Source: Amycolatopsis coloradensis
Lineage (GTDB): Bacteria; Actinomycetota; Actinomycetes; Mycobacteriales; Pseudonocardiaceae
Assembly (NCBI RefSeq): GCF_001953865.1
Contig: NZ_MQUQ01000014.1
Coordinates: 1-56,846 of the forward strand
Direction of reading: 5' to 3'
Length of the DNA stretch: 56,846 nucleotides
Part shown: piece by piece, positions 7,605-16,032 of the stretch
Numbering within the stretch: position 1 is the stretch's first letter
Layout of the letters: each line of letters opens with the position of its first letter
Position numbers and translations under genes: made by a program
The notes under the pieces: generated by a model
Told to the model about the DNA's origin: nothing
The model's input: only the letters and a program-made list of their open reading frames with translations
Database searches by the model: none

Positions 7605-8723
7605 GTGACCCAGGACGGCTTTCGTGACCGTGTGCGCACCTGGCTGGCGGGCAACCTGCCGCCGGAATTGCGCGGTCTGGGCGGTCCCGGCCGGGAGCAC
7701 GAGGCGTTCGACGAACGTGTCGAGTGGGAACGCAGGCTCGCCGCCGCGGGCTGGACCTGCGTCGGCTGGCCGGTCGAGCACGGTGGACAAGGCGCGACGC
7801 TGGAGCAGCAGGTCGTCTTCCACGAGGAGTACGCGCGGGCCGGTGCGCCGGCGAGGGTGAGTCACCTTGCGCAGGAACTCCTGGGCCCCACGCTGATCGC
7901 GTTCGGCACGCCTGAACAGCGGAAGCGGTTCCTGCCACCGATTGTGGCCGTCGAGGAACTGTGGTGCCAGGGCTATTCCGAACCCGGCGCCGGTTCCGAC
8001 CTCGCCGCCGTGTCGGCCACCGCGACCCTCGAAGACGACGAGTGGGTGCTCAGCGGCCAAAAAGTGTGGACGTCGCTCGCGCACGTGGCCGACTGGTGTT
8101 TCGTCCTCGCCCGCACCGAACCCGGCTCGAAGCGCCACAAAGGATTGTCCTATTTGCTCGTCCCGATGCGGCAGCCCGGGGTCGAGGTCCGCCCGATCCG
8201 GCAGCTCACCGGGACTTCGGAGTTCAACGAGGTGTTCTTCGACGGCGCCCGCACCGCGAAGGACCTGGTCGTCGGCGAACCCGGCGACGGCTGGCGGGTG
8301 GCGATGGGCACGCTTTCCTTCGAGCGCGGCGTCGCGACGCTCGGACAGCAGGTCGGCTTCCGCCGGGAACTCGAGGAACTCACCAGGATCGCGCCGGACG
8401 ACCCGGTCGTCGCCGAGCGGATCGACCGTGCCTGGGTCGGCCTGGAGGTCATGCGGGCGCACGCGATCCGTACCCTCGGCGACTCCTCGCCCGGCGTGGC
8501 CGAAGTGTCCAAACTGGTCTGGGCGAACTGGCACCGGGACCTGGGAGAGCTGGCGATGCTCGTCCGCGGCGCGCGGGGCATGCTCGCGGAAGACGGCCTC
8601 GACGCCTGGCAGCGCCTCTTCCTCTTCACCCGCGCCGACACGATTTACGGCGGCTCCAACGAAATCCAGCGCAATGTCCTCGCCGAGCGCGTGCTCGGGC
8701 TTCCCCGGGAGGTACGACCGTGA
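7605..8723 (+). CDS. fadE30: Acyl-CoA dehydrogenase FadE30 (sterol ring degradation)
   Basis: A 372-residue acyl-CoA dehydrogenase. It has CQGYSEPGAGSD for FAD and substrate contact, SGQKVWTSLAH, a FERG motif whose Glu is the probable catalytic base, and the YGGSNEIQRN signature near the end. In mycobacteria FadE30 dehydrogenates the hydroxylated HIP-CoA thioester early in ring C/D breakdown. Here it leads the plus-strand arm and overlaps ipdF by GTGA. The start is GTG at 7605 with GAGGAGG upstream; the ATG at 7601 is out of frame. The KstR2 operator lies just upstream. Confidence 0.86.
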   Translation: MTQDGFRDRVRTWLAGNLPPELRGLGGPGREHEAFDERVEWERRLAAAGWTCVGWPVEHGGQGATLEQQVVFHEEYARAGAPARVSHLAQELLGPTLIAFGTPEQRKRFLPPIVAVEELWCQGYSEPGAGSDLAAVSATATLEDDEWVLSGQKVWTSLAHVADWCFVLARTEPGSKRHKGLSYLLVPMRQPGVEVRPIRQLTGTSEFNEVFFDGARTAKDLVVGEPGDGWRVAMGTLSFERGVATLGQQVGFRRELEELTRIAPDDPVVAERIDRAWVGLEVMRAHAIRTLGDSSPGVAEVSKLVWANWHRDLGELAMLVRGARGMLAEDGLDAWQRLFLFTRADTIYGGSNEIQRNVLAERVLGLPREVRP

Positions 8724-9487
8724 TTCCGGTTCCGAAATACCCCGAAGGCGCCGGCCTCCTGCGGGACAAGGTGGTCGTGGTGACGGCGGCGGCCGGTACC
8801 GGGATCGGTTCCGCGGTGGCGAAACGCGCCAAGGAGGAAGGCGCCCGCGTCGTGCTCAGCGACTGGCACGAACGGCGTCTCGCCGAGAAGGCAGCCGAAC
8901 TCGGCGACGTCCACGCGATCCCCTGTGACGTCACACAAGAAGAACAGGTCCAGGCGCTCATCGACGGTGCGGCCGAGCGCTACGGCCGGATCGACGTGCT
9001 CATCAACAACGCGGGCCTCGGCGGCACAAAGTCCATAGTGGACATGTCCGACGACGAGTGGTCCCGGGTCATCGACGTCACCCTCAACGGCACGTTCCGC
9101 GCGACGAGGGCCGCGGTCAACCGGTTCATCGCCCAAGGCGACGGCGGGGTCGTCGTCAACAACGCTTCGGTGATCGGCTGGCGCGCGCAGGCCGGGCAGG
9201 CGCACTACGCGGCGGCGAAAGCGGGCGTCATGGCGCTCACCCGGTGCGCGGCCGTCGACGTCGCCGAGCACGGCATCCGCGTCAACGCCGTCGCGCCGAG
9301 CCTGGCGATGCATCCGTTCCTGGCCAAGGTGACCAGTGAGGAACTGCTCACCGAACTCACCGCGCGCGAGGTCTCGGGGAGGGCGGCGGAACCCTGGGAA
9401 GTGGCGAATGTGATGGTGTTCCTCGCCAGTGAGTACTCCTCGTACCTCACCGGCGAGGTAGTGTCCGTGAGTTCCCAGCATGCGTGA
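8720..9487 (+). CDS. ipdF: Short-chain dehydrogenase IpdF (HIP pathway)
   Basis: A 255-residue classical SDR. The nucleotide-binding turn is the variant TAAAGTGIG, followed by the NNAG structural motif, NNASVIG with the catalytic Ser region, and YAAAK with the catalytic Tyr and Lys. The C-terminus GEVVSVSSQ resembles Rv3559c/IpdF of M. tuberculosis. IpdF oxidises the ring hydroxyl of the HIP-CoA-derived intermediate. The gene sits between fadE30 and kstR2, with GTGA overlap at its start and an eight-base overlap with kstR2 at its end. Assignment to IpdF rather than a generic SDR rests on context plus the unusual cofactor-loop sequence and tail. Confidence 0.84.
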   Translation: MIPVPKYPEGAGLLRDKVVVVTAAAGTGIGSAVAKRAKEEGARVVLSDWHERRLAEKAAELGDVHAIPCDVTQEEQVQALIDGAAERYGRIDVLINNAGLGGTKSIVDMSDDEWSRVIDVTLNGTFRATRAAVNRFIAQGDGGVVVNNASVIGWRAQAGQAHYAAAKAGVMALTRCAAVDVAEHGIRVNAVAPSLAMHPFLAKVTSEELLTELTAREVSGRAAEPWEVANVMVFLASEYSSYLTGEVVSVSSQHA

Positions 9488-10100
9488 GGTATCAGTGAAA
9501 GCCACCCCGGGTTCCCGCCGCGCCGAACTGCTCGCCCTGGCGGCGGAACTGTTCGCCGAGCGCGGTTACGTCTCCACCACGGTGCGGGACATCGCGGACG
9601 CGGCCGGGATCCTTTCGGGCAGCCTCTACCACCATTTCGACTCGAAGGAGTCGATGGCGGACGAGATCCTCACCGGATTCCTCGACGAACTCTTCGGTGC
9701 CTACGCCGAGATCGTCGCGGAAGGCAGAGGCCCGAGGGAGACCCTCGAAGCCGTCGTCGTGGCCTCGTTCGAATCCATTCACCGGCGGCCCGCCGAGGTG
9801 GCGATCTACCAGTCCGAAGCGAAGCACCTGACGCAGTTGCCGCGGTTCGGCTACCTCGCCGACCGCAACACCGAATTCCGCGAGCTGTGGAACGGGATCC
9901 TCACCGACGGCATCGCGGCGGGCGTCTTCCGCGCCGACCTCGACGTCGAACTCACCTACCGGTTCATCCGCGACACCGTCTGGGTCGCGGTGCGCTGGTA
10001 CAACCCCGAAGGCTCGCTGAGCGCGGACGACGTCGCGCAGCAGTACCTCGGGATCCTTTTGGACGGAATCGCAACGGCGAAACGGAGGCGGCGTGGCTGA
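9480..10100 (+). CDS. kstR2: TetR-family repressor KstR2
   Basis: A 206-residue TetR-family regulator with an N-terminal HTH (TTVRDIADAAGILSGSLYHHF at about 27-47) and an all-helical ligand domain. KstR2 represses the ring C/D genes and is released by HIP-CoA in mycobacteria. Its place inside the fadE30-ipdF-kstR2-fadA6 operon and the perfect KstR2 box at 7545 support the identification. The ATG at 9480 gives a short N-terminal lead; an alternative GTG at 9495 would remove five residues. It overlaps ipdF at the 5' end and fadA6 at the 3' end, so repressor and pathway enzymes are made together. Confidence 0.87.
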   Translation: MREVSVKATPGSRRAELLALAAELFAERGYVSTTVRDIADAAGILSGSLYHHFDSKESMADEILTGFLDELFGAYAEIVAEGRGPRETLEAVVVASFESIHRRPAEVAIYQSEAKHLTQLPRFGYLADRNTEFRELWNGILTDGIAAGVFRADLDVELTYRFIRDTVWVAVRWYNPEGSLSADDVAQQYLGILLDGIATAKRRRRG

Positions 10101-11283
10101 ATCGATGAGCCCTCGGCGGGAGAACGTGCCTCGGGCTGAAGCCTACGTCCTGGACGCGGTCCGGACCCCGGTCGGCAAACGCGGGGGCGCACTCAGCGGC
10201 GTCCACTCCGCCGACCTCGGCGCCCACGTCATCCAGGCCGTCGTCGAACGAGCGGGGGTCGACGCCGACCTGGTCGACGACGTCATCCTCGGCTGCACCG
10301 ACACGCTCGGCCCGCAGTCCGGGAACATCGCGCGGACGGCGTGGCTCGCGGCGGGATTCGGGCATCACGTACCGGGTGTGACGATCGACAGGCAGTGCGG
10401 TTCGAGCCAGCAGGCCGTGCACTTCGCCGCGCAGGCGGTGCTGTCCCGGACGATGGACCTCGTGCTCGCCGGTGGCGTGCAGAACATGAGCGCGATCCCG
10501 ATCAGCGCGGCGATGCTGGCAGGGCGGGAGTACGGCTTCGATGATCCTTTCTCCGGCTCGAAGGGCTGGCAGGAGCGCTACGGCAGCGTCGAGGTGTCGC
10601 AGTTCCGCAGTGCCGACATGATCGCCGAGCACTGGGACCTGACCCGCGAAGCGATGGAGGAGTACGCCTACCGCAGTCATCAGCGCGCGATCGCGGCCAT
10701 CGACGAAGGGCGGTTCGCCGCCGAGATCGCGCCGTTCGCCGGTGTCGGCCTGGACGAGGGGCCCAGGCGTGACACCACTTTGGCGCGGATGGCCGGACTG
10801 AAACCGCTGAGCGAGGGATCGCGCATCACCGCGGCCGTGGCCAGCCAGATCTCGGACGGCGCCAGCGCGACGCTCATCGCGTCCGGAAGTTTCATCGAAG
10901 AGCACGGCCTCACCCCGCGCGCCAGGATCCATCACCTTTCGGTGCGGGCGGCCGATCCGGTGTGGATGCTGACCGGGCCGATCCCGGCGACCGCGCACGC
11001 GCTGCGGAAAACCGGGTTGCGCATCGAAGACATCGACCTGTTCGAGGTCAACGAGGCGTTCGCGAGCGTCGTCCTGGCGTGGATCGAGGAGACGGGCGCC
11101 GATCCGGACCGCGTCAACGTCAACGGCGGCGGTATCGCGCTCGGTCATCCCATCGGGGCGACCGGGACGAAACTGTTCGCGACGCTGCTGCACGAACTCG
11201 AACGGCGGGGCGGCCGCTACGGGTTGCAGACGATGTGTGAAGGCGGCGGGACGGCGAACGTCACGATCATCGAGCGGCTCTGA
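10093..11283 (+). CDS. fadA6: Thiolase FadA6 (acetyl-CoA acyltransferase, ring C/D pathway)
   Basis: A 396-residue type I thiolase with all key residues. The acylated Cys is in DRQCGSSQQ, the VNEAF motif and NGGGIALGHPIGATG with the catalytic His are present, and the C-terminal Cys is in CEGGGTANV. In the HIP pathway FadA6 thiolytically cleaves the linear beta-keto dioyl-CoA formed after the last ring is opened by IpdAB, releasing acetyl-CoA. The GTG start at 10093 overlaps the kstR2 stop. The 3' end overlaps the convergent MFS gene by 17 bases. A generic beta-ketothiolase would look similar, so the specific name depends on context. Confidence 0.86.
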   Translation: MAESMSPRRENVPRAEAYVLDAVRTPVGKRGGALSGVHSADLGAHVIQAVVERAGVDADLVDDVILGCTDTLGPQSGNIARTAWLAAGFGHHVPGVTIDRQCGSSQQAVHFAAQAVLSRTMDLVLAGGVQNMSAIPISAAMLAGREYGFDDPFSGSKGWQERYGSVEVSQFRSADMIAEHWDLTREAMEEYAYRSHQRAIAAIDEGRFAAEIAPFAGVGLDEGPRRDTTLARMAGLKPLSEGSRITAAVASQISDGASATLIASGSFIEEHGLTPRARIHHLSVRAADPVWMLTGPIPATAHALRKTGLRIEDIDLFEVNEAFASVVLAWIEETGADPDRVNVNGGGIALGHPIGATGTKLFATLLHELERRGGRYGLQTMCEGGGTANVTIIERL

Positions 11284-12412
11284 CGCTCCACACGATGAGT
11301 GCCAAGGCGCTGAAACCCGCGCCCAGCAGGCAAACCCCGGTCCAGCCCGCGACGGCGTAGACGGCCGTGGAGCCGATGGCGCCGATGCCGCTGCCGACCG
11401 AGTAGAAGATCATGTACCCGCCGATCAGCCTGCTGCCGGCGTCCGGCCGGAGCGGGTAGATCAGCGTCTGGCTCGTGACGTGCACGGCCTGGACGGCGAG
11501 GTCGAGCAGGACGGCGCCTGCCACCAAGGCCCACAGTGACGTGCGCGTGAAACCCAGTGGCACCCACGAAAGCAGGAGCAGGCTCAGCGCCATCCCGGTC
11601 GTCCACCGTGCCCGGCCGCGATCGGCGAGCCGTCCGGCGGGGGCCGCCGCCAGCGCGCCCGCCGCCCCTGCCAGCCCGAACGCGCCGATGGCCGTATGCG
11701 ACAGGCCGTCCTCGCTCAGCGGTAAGGCGACGGAACTCCAGAGAGTGCCGAAAGCGGCGAAGATCAGCAGCGCGAGCGTTCCGCGCGTCCGGAAGACACG
11801 TTCCTCGATGAAGAGGGACAACGTGGACCGAAGCAGTCGCCCGTAGCTCATGCCCGCTCCGGCGGGGACCGCGCCGGGAAGCACGCGGTACAGCACGACC
11901 GCGATCACCACCGTCACCCCCGCGGACACGACGTACACCGCGCGCCAGCCCGCGAGGTCGGCCAGCGTGCCCGAAACCGTCCGCGCGAGCAGGATCCCGA
12001 GGACGACGCCGGTCGTCACGAGACCGACCACCCGCCCGCGTTCGGCCGGGGCGGCCAGCGAGGCCGCGAACGCGACGAGGAGTTGCGTGACCACCGCGAG
12101 AACGCCGATCGCCGCCATCCCGGCGAGCAGCACCACACCGTTCGCGGCCGTGGCGGCGACCAGCTCGGCGATCGCCAGCGACGCCAGCATCCCGGCGACG
12201 AGCCGCCGCCGGTCGAGCAGGTCACCGAGCGGCACCAGGAGGAACAGGCCGAGGCCGTAGCCGAGCTGGGTGAGCGTGACGATGCCACCCACGGTCGACG
12301 CGGCGATCCCGAGATCGGCGCCCATGGTGACGAGCAACGGCTGGGCGAAGTAGATCGTGGCGACGGCCGTCCCGGCGGCCACGGCGAACAGCAGGACGAC
12401 ACCGCGATGCAC
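11267..12412 (-). CDS. MFS transporter (probable drug/metabolite exporter)
   Basis: A 381-residue membrane protein with about 12 hydrophobic segments. A loop of the form GDLLDRRR after the second or third helix matches the MFS A-motif region, and LADRGRARWTTG is the equivalent in the second half. The start is GTG at 12412 with GGAGGG five bases upstream; a longer frame exists but would run through the regulator's promoter. It is divergent from an HxlR regulator, a common arrangement for an inducible efflux pump. The substrate is unknown. It interrupts the sterol locus and has no visible link to it. Confidence 0.83.
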   Translation of the reverse strand: MHRGVVLLFAVAAGTAVATIYFAQPLLVTMGADLGIAASTVGGIVTLTQLGYGLGLFLLVPLGDLLDRRRLVAGMLASLAIAELVAATAANGVVLLAGMAAIGVLAVVTQLLVAFAASLAAPAERGRVVGLVTTGVVLGILLARTVSGTLADLAGWRAVYVVSAGVTVVIAVVLYRVLPGAVPAGAGMSYGRLLRSTLSLFIEERVFRTRGTLALLIFAAFGTLWSSVALPLSEDGLSHTAIGAFGLAGAAGALAAAPAGRLADRGRARWTTGMALSLLLLSWVPLGFTRTSLWALVAGAVLLDLAVQAVHVTSQTLIYPLRPDAGSRLIGGYMIFYSVGSGIGAIGSTAVYAVAGWTGVCLLGAGFSALALIVWSVRAAR

Positions 12413-12419
12413 AGACCCT

Positions 12420-12480
12420 CCAATTGGTTTCAACTTGCTACCAGTCGGACGGTAGAGCATCGTGGTTGTAAGATGCAACC
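12420..12480. promoter_or_regulatory. Divergent promoter with nested inverted repeats (probable HxlR operators)
   Basis: Three dyads lie in 61 bases between the MFS and HxlR genes: CCAATTGG at 12420-12427, CTACC-N8-GGTAG at 12438-12455, and GGTTG-N7-CAACC at 12464-12480, which abuts the regulator's ATG. The second has the spacing expected of a winged-helix dimer site. Which one is bound is not known. Confidence 0.5.
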
Positions 12481-12933
12481 ATGGTGAAGAGGACCACGTT
12501 CGACGAAGCTTCTTGCCCGGTGGCGCGCTCGGTCGACTCGATCGGCGACTGGTGGTCACTCCTGATCGTGCGCGACGCCTTCGACGGCGTCCGCCGCTTC
12601 GGTGAGTTCCAGCGCGGCCTGGGCGTCGCGAAGAACATCCTCTCGGCCAGGCTGCGAGCGCTCGTCGGGCACGGGGTGCTCGACGTCGTCCCGGCTTCGG
12701 ACGGGAGTTCGTACAGCGAGTACGTCCTGACGGCGAAGGGCCGTGATCTGTTCCCGGTGATCGTCGCGCTGCGGCAATGGGGCGAGGCGCATTTCTTCGG
12801 CGCCGACGAACCGCGGTCGGCGCTGGTGGACCGCGCCGATCAGCGTCCGCTGCCGGCGTTGGCGGTCCATGCCGCGGATGGGCGCGTCGTCGGTCCGGAC
12901 GACACCGTGGTGGTGAAAGCGCCGATCTCGTGA
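12481..12933 (+). CDS. HxlR-family winged-helix regulator
   Basis: A 150-residue regulator with the HxlR hallmark CPVARSVDSIGDWWSLLIVRD at the N-terminus, including the conserved Cys (residue 12) that senses aldehydes, quinones or oxidants in characterised members. The recognition helix region is FGEFQRGLGVAKNILSARL. The C-terminal 40 residues are poorly conserved. It probably controls the divergent MFS gene and itself. The ATG lies immediately after an inverted repeat, so bound repressor would cover the start. A perfect 19-bp hairpin follows the stop codon. Confidence 0.86.
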   Translation: MVKRTTFDEASCPVARSVDSIGDWWSLLIVRDAFDGVRRFGEFQRGLGVAKNILSARLRALVGHGVLDVVPASDGSSYSEYVLTAKGRDLFPVIVALRQWGEAHFFGADEPRSALVDRADQRPLPALAVHAADGRVVGPDDTVVVKAPIS

Positions 12934-12938
12934 CGTGA

Positions 12939-12980
12939 CCGCACCTCTCGCAAGTAGTCGGCTACTTGCGAGAGGTGCGG
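12939..12980. terminator. Strong bidirectional terminator hairpin
   Basis: A perfect 19-bp stem (12939-12957 and 12962-12980) with a TCGG tetraloop, placed six bases after the HxlR stop and 101 bases from the end of the convergent reductase gene. There is no T-run, as is common for actinobacterial terminators. Confidence 0.72.
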
Positions 12981-13081
12981 GAAGCCAAGGGGTGGCGGTG
13001 GGTGCGGAGGCCCAGCAGCCCACCGCCACCTGAGGGGACCGCGGCCGCCGCGCGCGGCCCCGGCCCGGTCGCGTACCCGGG

Positions 13082-14404
13082 TCACCCGGCGGGAACGCGA
13101 GCCCAGGGCATCCTTTCCGGCGCGGGAACGGCCTCGGTCGGGGTTTCGGAAAGGAAGTCCCGCTCGAACGGGGCCAGGATGTCCTCCCCGATCGGCGTCG
13201 CGGCCAACGAAGGAGTCGCGGGGGCCGGGAACACCGGCTCGGGCACCGGCAGCCGCCGGTCGAGTTCGGCGGTCCAGTGGATCATCGCCTTCGGCCGGTC
13301 CCAGCCCGCCGCGCCGATGAGCCTGCCGTCGCGGACGAAACCGGTGACGCGATCGGACAGTTCGATCGTGTCCTTGCCCAGCGACGGCATCCCGACGGTC
13401 TGCAGCCGCGCGTCGTAGAGCGACGACCAGGCACGGGGGAGCGGCGTGTACGGCCGCGCGTTGCCCCGGCCCAGCATCAGGCTTTCCGCCGCCGCGCGCC
13501 CGGATTCGACGCCGTTCATCCAGTGCTCGACCCGTCGCGGGGTCTCGTCGATCCGCAGGTTCGGCCATTTCGCGACGTCACCGGCGACCACGACGTCCTC
13601 CGCCCCGACGGCGAACAGGGTCGATTCGCACAGGACGCCGTCGTCGATGGTCAGTTCCGAACCGCGCAGCCAGTCCACGGCGGGCACACTGCCGATCGAG
13701 AGCACCACGCAACTGGCCACCAGGAACTGGTTGTTGGTCAGGTGCAGCCCGACCGTCTCCTTGGTGCTGATCCAGTTCCGCACCTCGGTGTTCATCGCCA
13801 GCTTGGCGCGGTGGTGCTGGTGTTCCTTGGTGAGCGCCGACGCGATCCGCTCCCCGAAGCGGTGCAACGGCGCCTTCGCGTGGCCGATGAGTGTGACGTC
13901 CCGGCCCAGATACCGCATCGACGCGGCGAACTCGTTCCCGATCAGGCCGCTGCCGATCACCACGACGGCCTTGTTGCTGTTCCCCAGGGCTCGCCGCACG
14001 GCGAGGGAATCCTCCACGGTGCGCAGCACCCGGACCCGGGGGTCGTGGCGCGGCGAGCCGGGGAGGTGCCGGGGGTGGACGCCGGTCGCGACGATCAGGC
14101 CGTCGTACCAAAGGGATTCCCCGCCCGGCAGGTGCACCGTGCGTTCCTTGGTGTCGAGCCAGGTCGCGCGGGTGCCGAGCCGCCAATGGACGTCCAGGTC
14201 CAGGTACGGCTCCAGGCTCGCCGCCACCGGTTTCACCCCGCCGGTGATGAGTTCCTTCGACACCATCGGCCGGTGATACGGCTTGCGCGGCTCGTCGCCG
14301 ACCAGCACGATCTCGCCGTCGAAACCGAGTTCCCGCAGGCGTTCCGCGGAACGGAGCCCGGCGACGCCCGCACCGACGATGACGATCCGATCCCCGTCAC
14401 TCAT
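13082..14404 (-). CDS. FAD-dependent ferredoxin reductase
   Basis: A 440-residue flavoprotein of the putidaredoxin/rhodocoxin-reductase type. The FAD Rossmann motif is IVIVGAGVAGL near the N-terminus, the ATG motif is LIVATGVHPRHLPG, the NAD(P)-binding Rossmann motif is VVVIGSGLIGNEFA, and the GD motif is VVVAGDVAKWPN. A proline-rich tail of about 40 residues is extra. It should pass electrons from NAD(P)H to the ferredoxin encoded immediately upstream, whose gene it overlaps by eight bases. It is the last gene of a five-gene operon that begins with a lipoprotein. The long upstream extension of the frame runs through the ferredoxin gene and is not used. Confidence 0.86.
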   Translation of the reverse strand: MSDGDRIVIVGAGVAGLRSAERLRELGFDGEIVLVGDEPRKPYHRPMVSKELITGGVKPVAASLEPYLDLDVHWRLGTRATWLDTKERTVHLPGGESLWYDGLIVATGVHPRHLPGSPRHDPRVRVLRTVEDSLAVRRALGNSNKAVVVIGSGLIGNEFAASMRYLGRDVTLIGHAKAPLHRFGERIASALTKEHQHHRAKLAMNTEVRNWISTKETVGLHLTNNQFLVASCVVLSIGSVPAVDWLRGSELTIDDGVLCESTLFAVGAEDVVVAGDVAKWPNLRIDETPRRVEHWMNGVESGRAAAESLMLGRGNARPYTPLPRAWSSLYDARLQTVGMPSLGKDTIELSDRVTGFVRDGRLIGAAGWDRPKAMIHWTAELDRRLPVPEPVFPAPATPSLAATPIGEDILAPFERDFLSETPTEAVPAPERMPWARVPAG

Positions 14405-14633
14405 CGTCGTACGCTCCCTCTCCCTTGACTCTGATGGCTTGTTTCGGGCAGAGCCGGGCGGCGGAAATGGCCTGGTCCAAACCGTCCCGGTCGACCATCC
14501 GGCGGATGCGGAGCTTGCCGTCCGGCCCGATCTTGAACGTCGCGGGCGCCTCCATCTCGCAGAAGCCGAAGATCTCGCACCGCTCGTTGTCGACGCTGAC
14601 GCGGGTGCCGCGCCGCACACTTCCGAAGATCAT
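14397..14633 (-). CDS. 3Fe-4S-type ferredoxin
   Basis: A 78-residue ferredoxin. Its cysteines are arranged CEIFGFC (C-x5-C) and a distant CP, the pattern of [3Fe-4S] ferredoxins that serve actinobacterial P450s. The fold ends with CPKQAI and an acidic tail. The ATG at 14633 has GGAGG eight bases upstream; an in-frame TTG at 14648 is possible but less likely. It lies between a bis-heme membrane protein and a ferredoxin reductase, so it probably carries single electrons between the two. There is no P450 gene in this operon, so the usual partner is absent. CYP125 lies about 17 kb away and could also use it. Confidence 0.86.
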   Translation of the reverse strand: MIFGSVRRGTRVSVDNERCEIFGFCEMEAPATFKIGPDGKLRIRRMVDRDGLDQAISAARLCPKQAIRVKGEGAYDDE

Positions 14634-14663
14634 TTTCCGTTCCTCCAAGCCGTTTCACGGCGA

Positions 14664-15269
14664 TCAGACGAGTTCCTCGACCAGGCCCAGCCGTTCCAGG
14701 TACCGGGTCGGCATGAACCGCAGCGTGGTCAGCACCACGACCGGGACCAGCAGGGTGATCCCGCCGAACCACAGGAGGCCGAGGTGCCCGTTGGCCATGG
14801 CACCGAAGAACGCGTGCAGCGCCGTGATCGCGACCGCCGGATAGGCGAGCCGGTGGATCCACAGGAAGCGCCGGTAGGAACTGAACCGGCTGATGCCGCC
14901 GGTCAGCGCGACGGCGATCATGACCTCGAGCCCGATGACGCCCAGTTCGTGCCGCGCCAGCGTGCCCGGCAGGAGCGGGATCGTGACCTGCGCCAGGGTG
15001 AAACCGTCGGGCAGGAACAGGAACGACATCGCGTGCACCACACCGAACGACAGCGTCAGGATGCCGAGCACCATATGCGAGTTGCGCAGGGCCTTCCGCC
15101 CGGTCAGCGACTTGATCCAGCCGGTCGCGGTGAACACGCCCCAGCACAGCGTGAGGCACATGAAGCCGTAAGAGATCCGGGCGGAGGTCTGCGCCATGCC
15201 CTTGATGCCGGGGTCCGTGTCCGACTTCTGGGTCAGGACGATCACCACCTCGGACCACTGGTCATACAT
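14664..15269 (-). CDS. Ferric-reductase-like bis-heme transmembrane protein
   Basis: A 201-residue protein with about five to six membrane helices. Two histidine pairs are visible, H65/H79 and H139/H152, spaced 14 and 13 residues, which is the bis-heme arrangement of the ferric reductase-like transmembrane domain (NOX/FRE/MsrQ superfamily). It lacks the C-terminal FAD/NAD domain of full ferric reductases; the separate reductase and ferredoxin genes downstream may replace it. It should move electrons across the cytoplasmic membrane. ATG at 15269 has GGAGAG upstream and overlaps the DUF4142 gene by eight bases. The acceptor outside is unknown; it could be ferric iron, a methionine-sulfoxide system or the co-encoded lipoprotein. 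Confidence 0.78.
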   Translation of the reverse strand: MYDQWSEVVIVLTQKSDTDPGIKGMAQTSARISYGFMCLTLCWGVFTATGWIKSLTGRKALRNSHMVLGILTLSFGVVHAMSFLFLPDGFTLAQVTIPLLPGTLARHELGVIGLEVMIAVALTGGISRFSSYRRFLWIHRLAYPAVAITALHAFFGAMANGHLGLLWFGGITLLVPVVVLTTLRFMPTRYLERLGLVEELV

Positions 15270-16032
15270 TGCTCTCTCCTGGGGCACTGGGAACCGGGTC
15301 CGGTTCGGCGGCGGCCGCGCGGTCGCGGGTCCGGATGTTCTTGCCACGCAGGGTCCGGAGGCCGAAGAACAGCCCGCCACCGAGCACCACCGCGAGCAGC
15401 AGGCCGAGGCCGAAGTCGCCGTACCCGACGTCCATCGCGGCGTTGGCCGTATTCGACTGCGGCACCGGCGCTTCCGGCAGCAGCGACTGGTCGACGACGC
15501 CGGTGCTCTCCAGCAGGGTCATATGCCGCAGCACCGCCTGGTTGGCCGTGGTGGCGTAGTCGCGCACGACATCGTTGCGGGTACCGGCCCTGACCTGGGC
15601 GATGACGGGGAACAGCACCCCGTGCGCGTACCGGAGCCGGGTGGCGAAGATCCGGTCGAACTCGCTGTCGTCGCGGGCGGCCTTCATCTCGCCGAGCCAC
15701 GCCGACTGCTGGTCCGAGGGTTCGTCCGGCAGTGCGATGCCGAACCGGTCGGCGATGGCGTGCGTCGCGGTGTCGAGCCTGCCGTGGTCGATCATCAGTG
15801 TCCGGCCGACTTCGCGGGTCCGCTTGCTCTTTCCGCGCTCCTGCGCCCACATCCCGGCGGGCATTTCCCACAACCCGGCCAGTTTGACGTTGACGATCAG
15901 GTTCTCGTCCGCCGCGGACAGTTCTTGGGCCTGTGCGTCACCGACGGGGCCGAGCAGCGTCGCCGCGGCCGTCGTCAGCAGGACGAGGAGCAAGCGGGAG
16001 AGCACACCCGGGGGGTCAGAGGCCGAGGTCAT
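15262..16032 (-). CDS. Secreted, membrane-anchored DUF4142 protein
   Basis: A 256-residue protein. It has a signal peptide (about residues 10-36, ending AQA), a helical DUF4142-like domain (about 38-170; LSAADENLIVNVKLAGLWEM and ATTANQAVLRHM) and a C-terminal membrane helix at about 205-226 followed by a basic tail. The bulk should therefore face outside the cell. DUF4142 proteins are ferritin-like helical bundles of unknown function. It overlaps the upstream lipoprotein gene by 17 bases and the downstream cytochrome gene by eight bases, so translation is likely coupled. Its role in this operon cannot be named. Confidence 0.78.
   Translation of the reverse strand: MTSASDPPGVLSRLLLVLLTTAAATLLGPVGDAQAQELSAADENLIVNVKLAGLWEMPAGMWAQERGKSKRTREVGRTLMIDHGRLDTATHAIADRFGIALPDEPSDQQSAWLGEMKAARDDSEFDRIFATRLRYAHGVLFPVIAQVRAGTRNDVVRDYATTANQAVLRHMTLLESTGVVDQSLLPEAPVPQSNTANAAMDVGYGDFGLGLLLAVVLGGGLFFGLRTLRGKNIRTRDRAAAAEPDPVPSAPGESNV

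Noticed and set aside
11267..12559. Longer MFS frame starting at 12559
   Set aside because: It would start inside the divergent HxlR gene. GTG 12412 has GGAGGG at proper spacing and begins directly before the first membrane helix.
13082..14620. 512-residue version of the ferredoxin reductase
   Set aside because: The extra N-terminus overlaps the ferredoxin gene in another frame. The FAD Rossmann motif begins six residues after ATG 14404.
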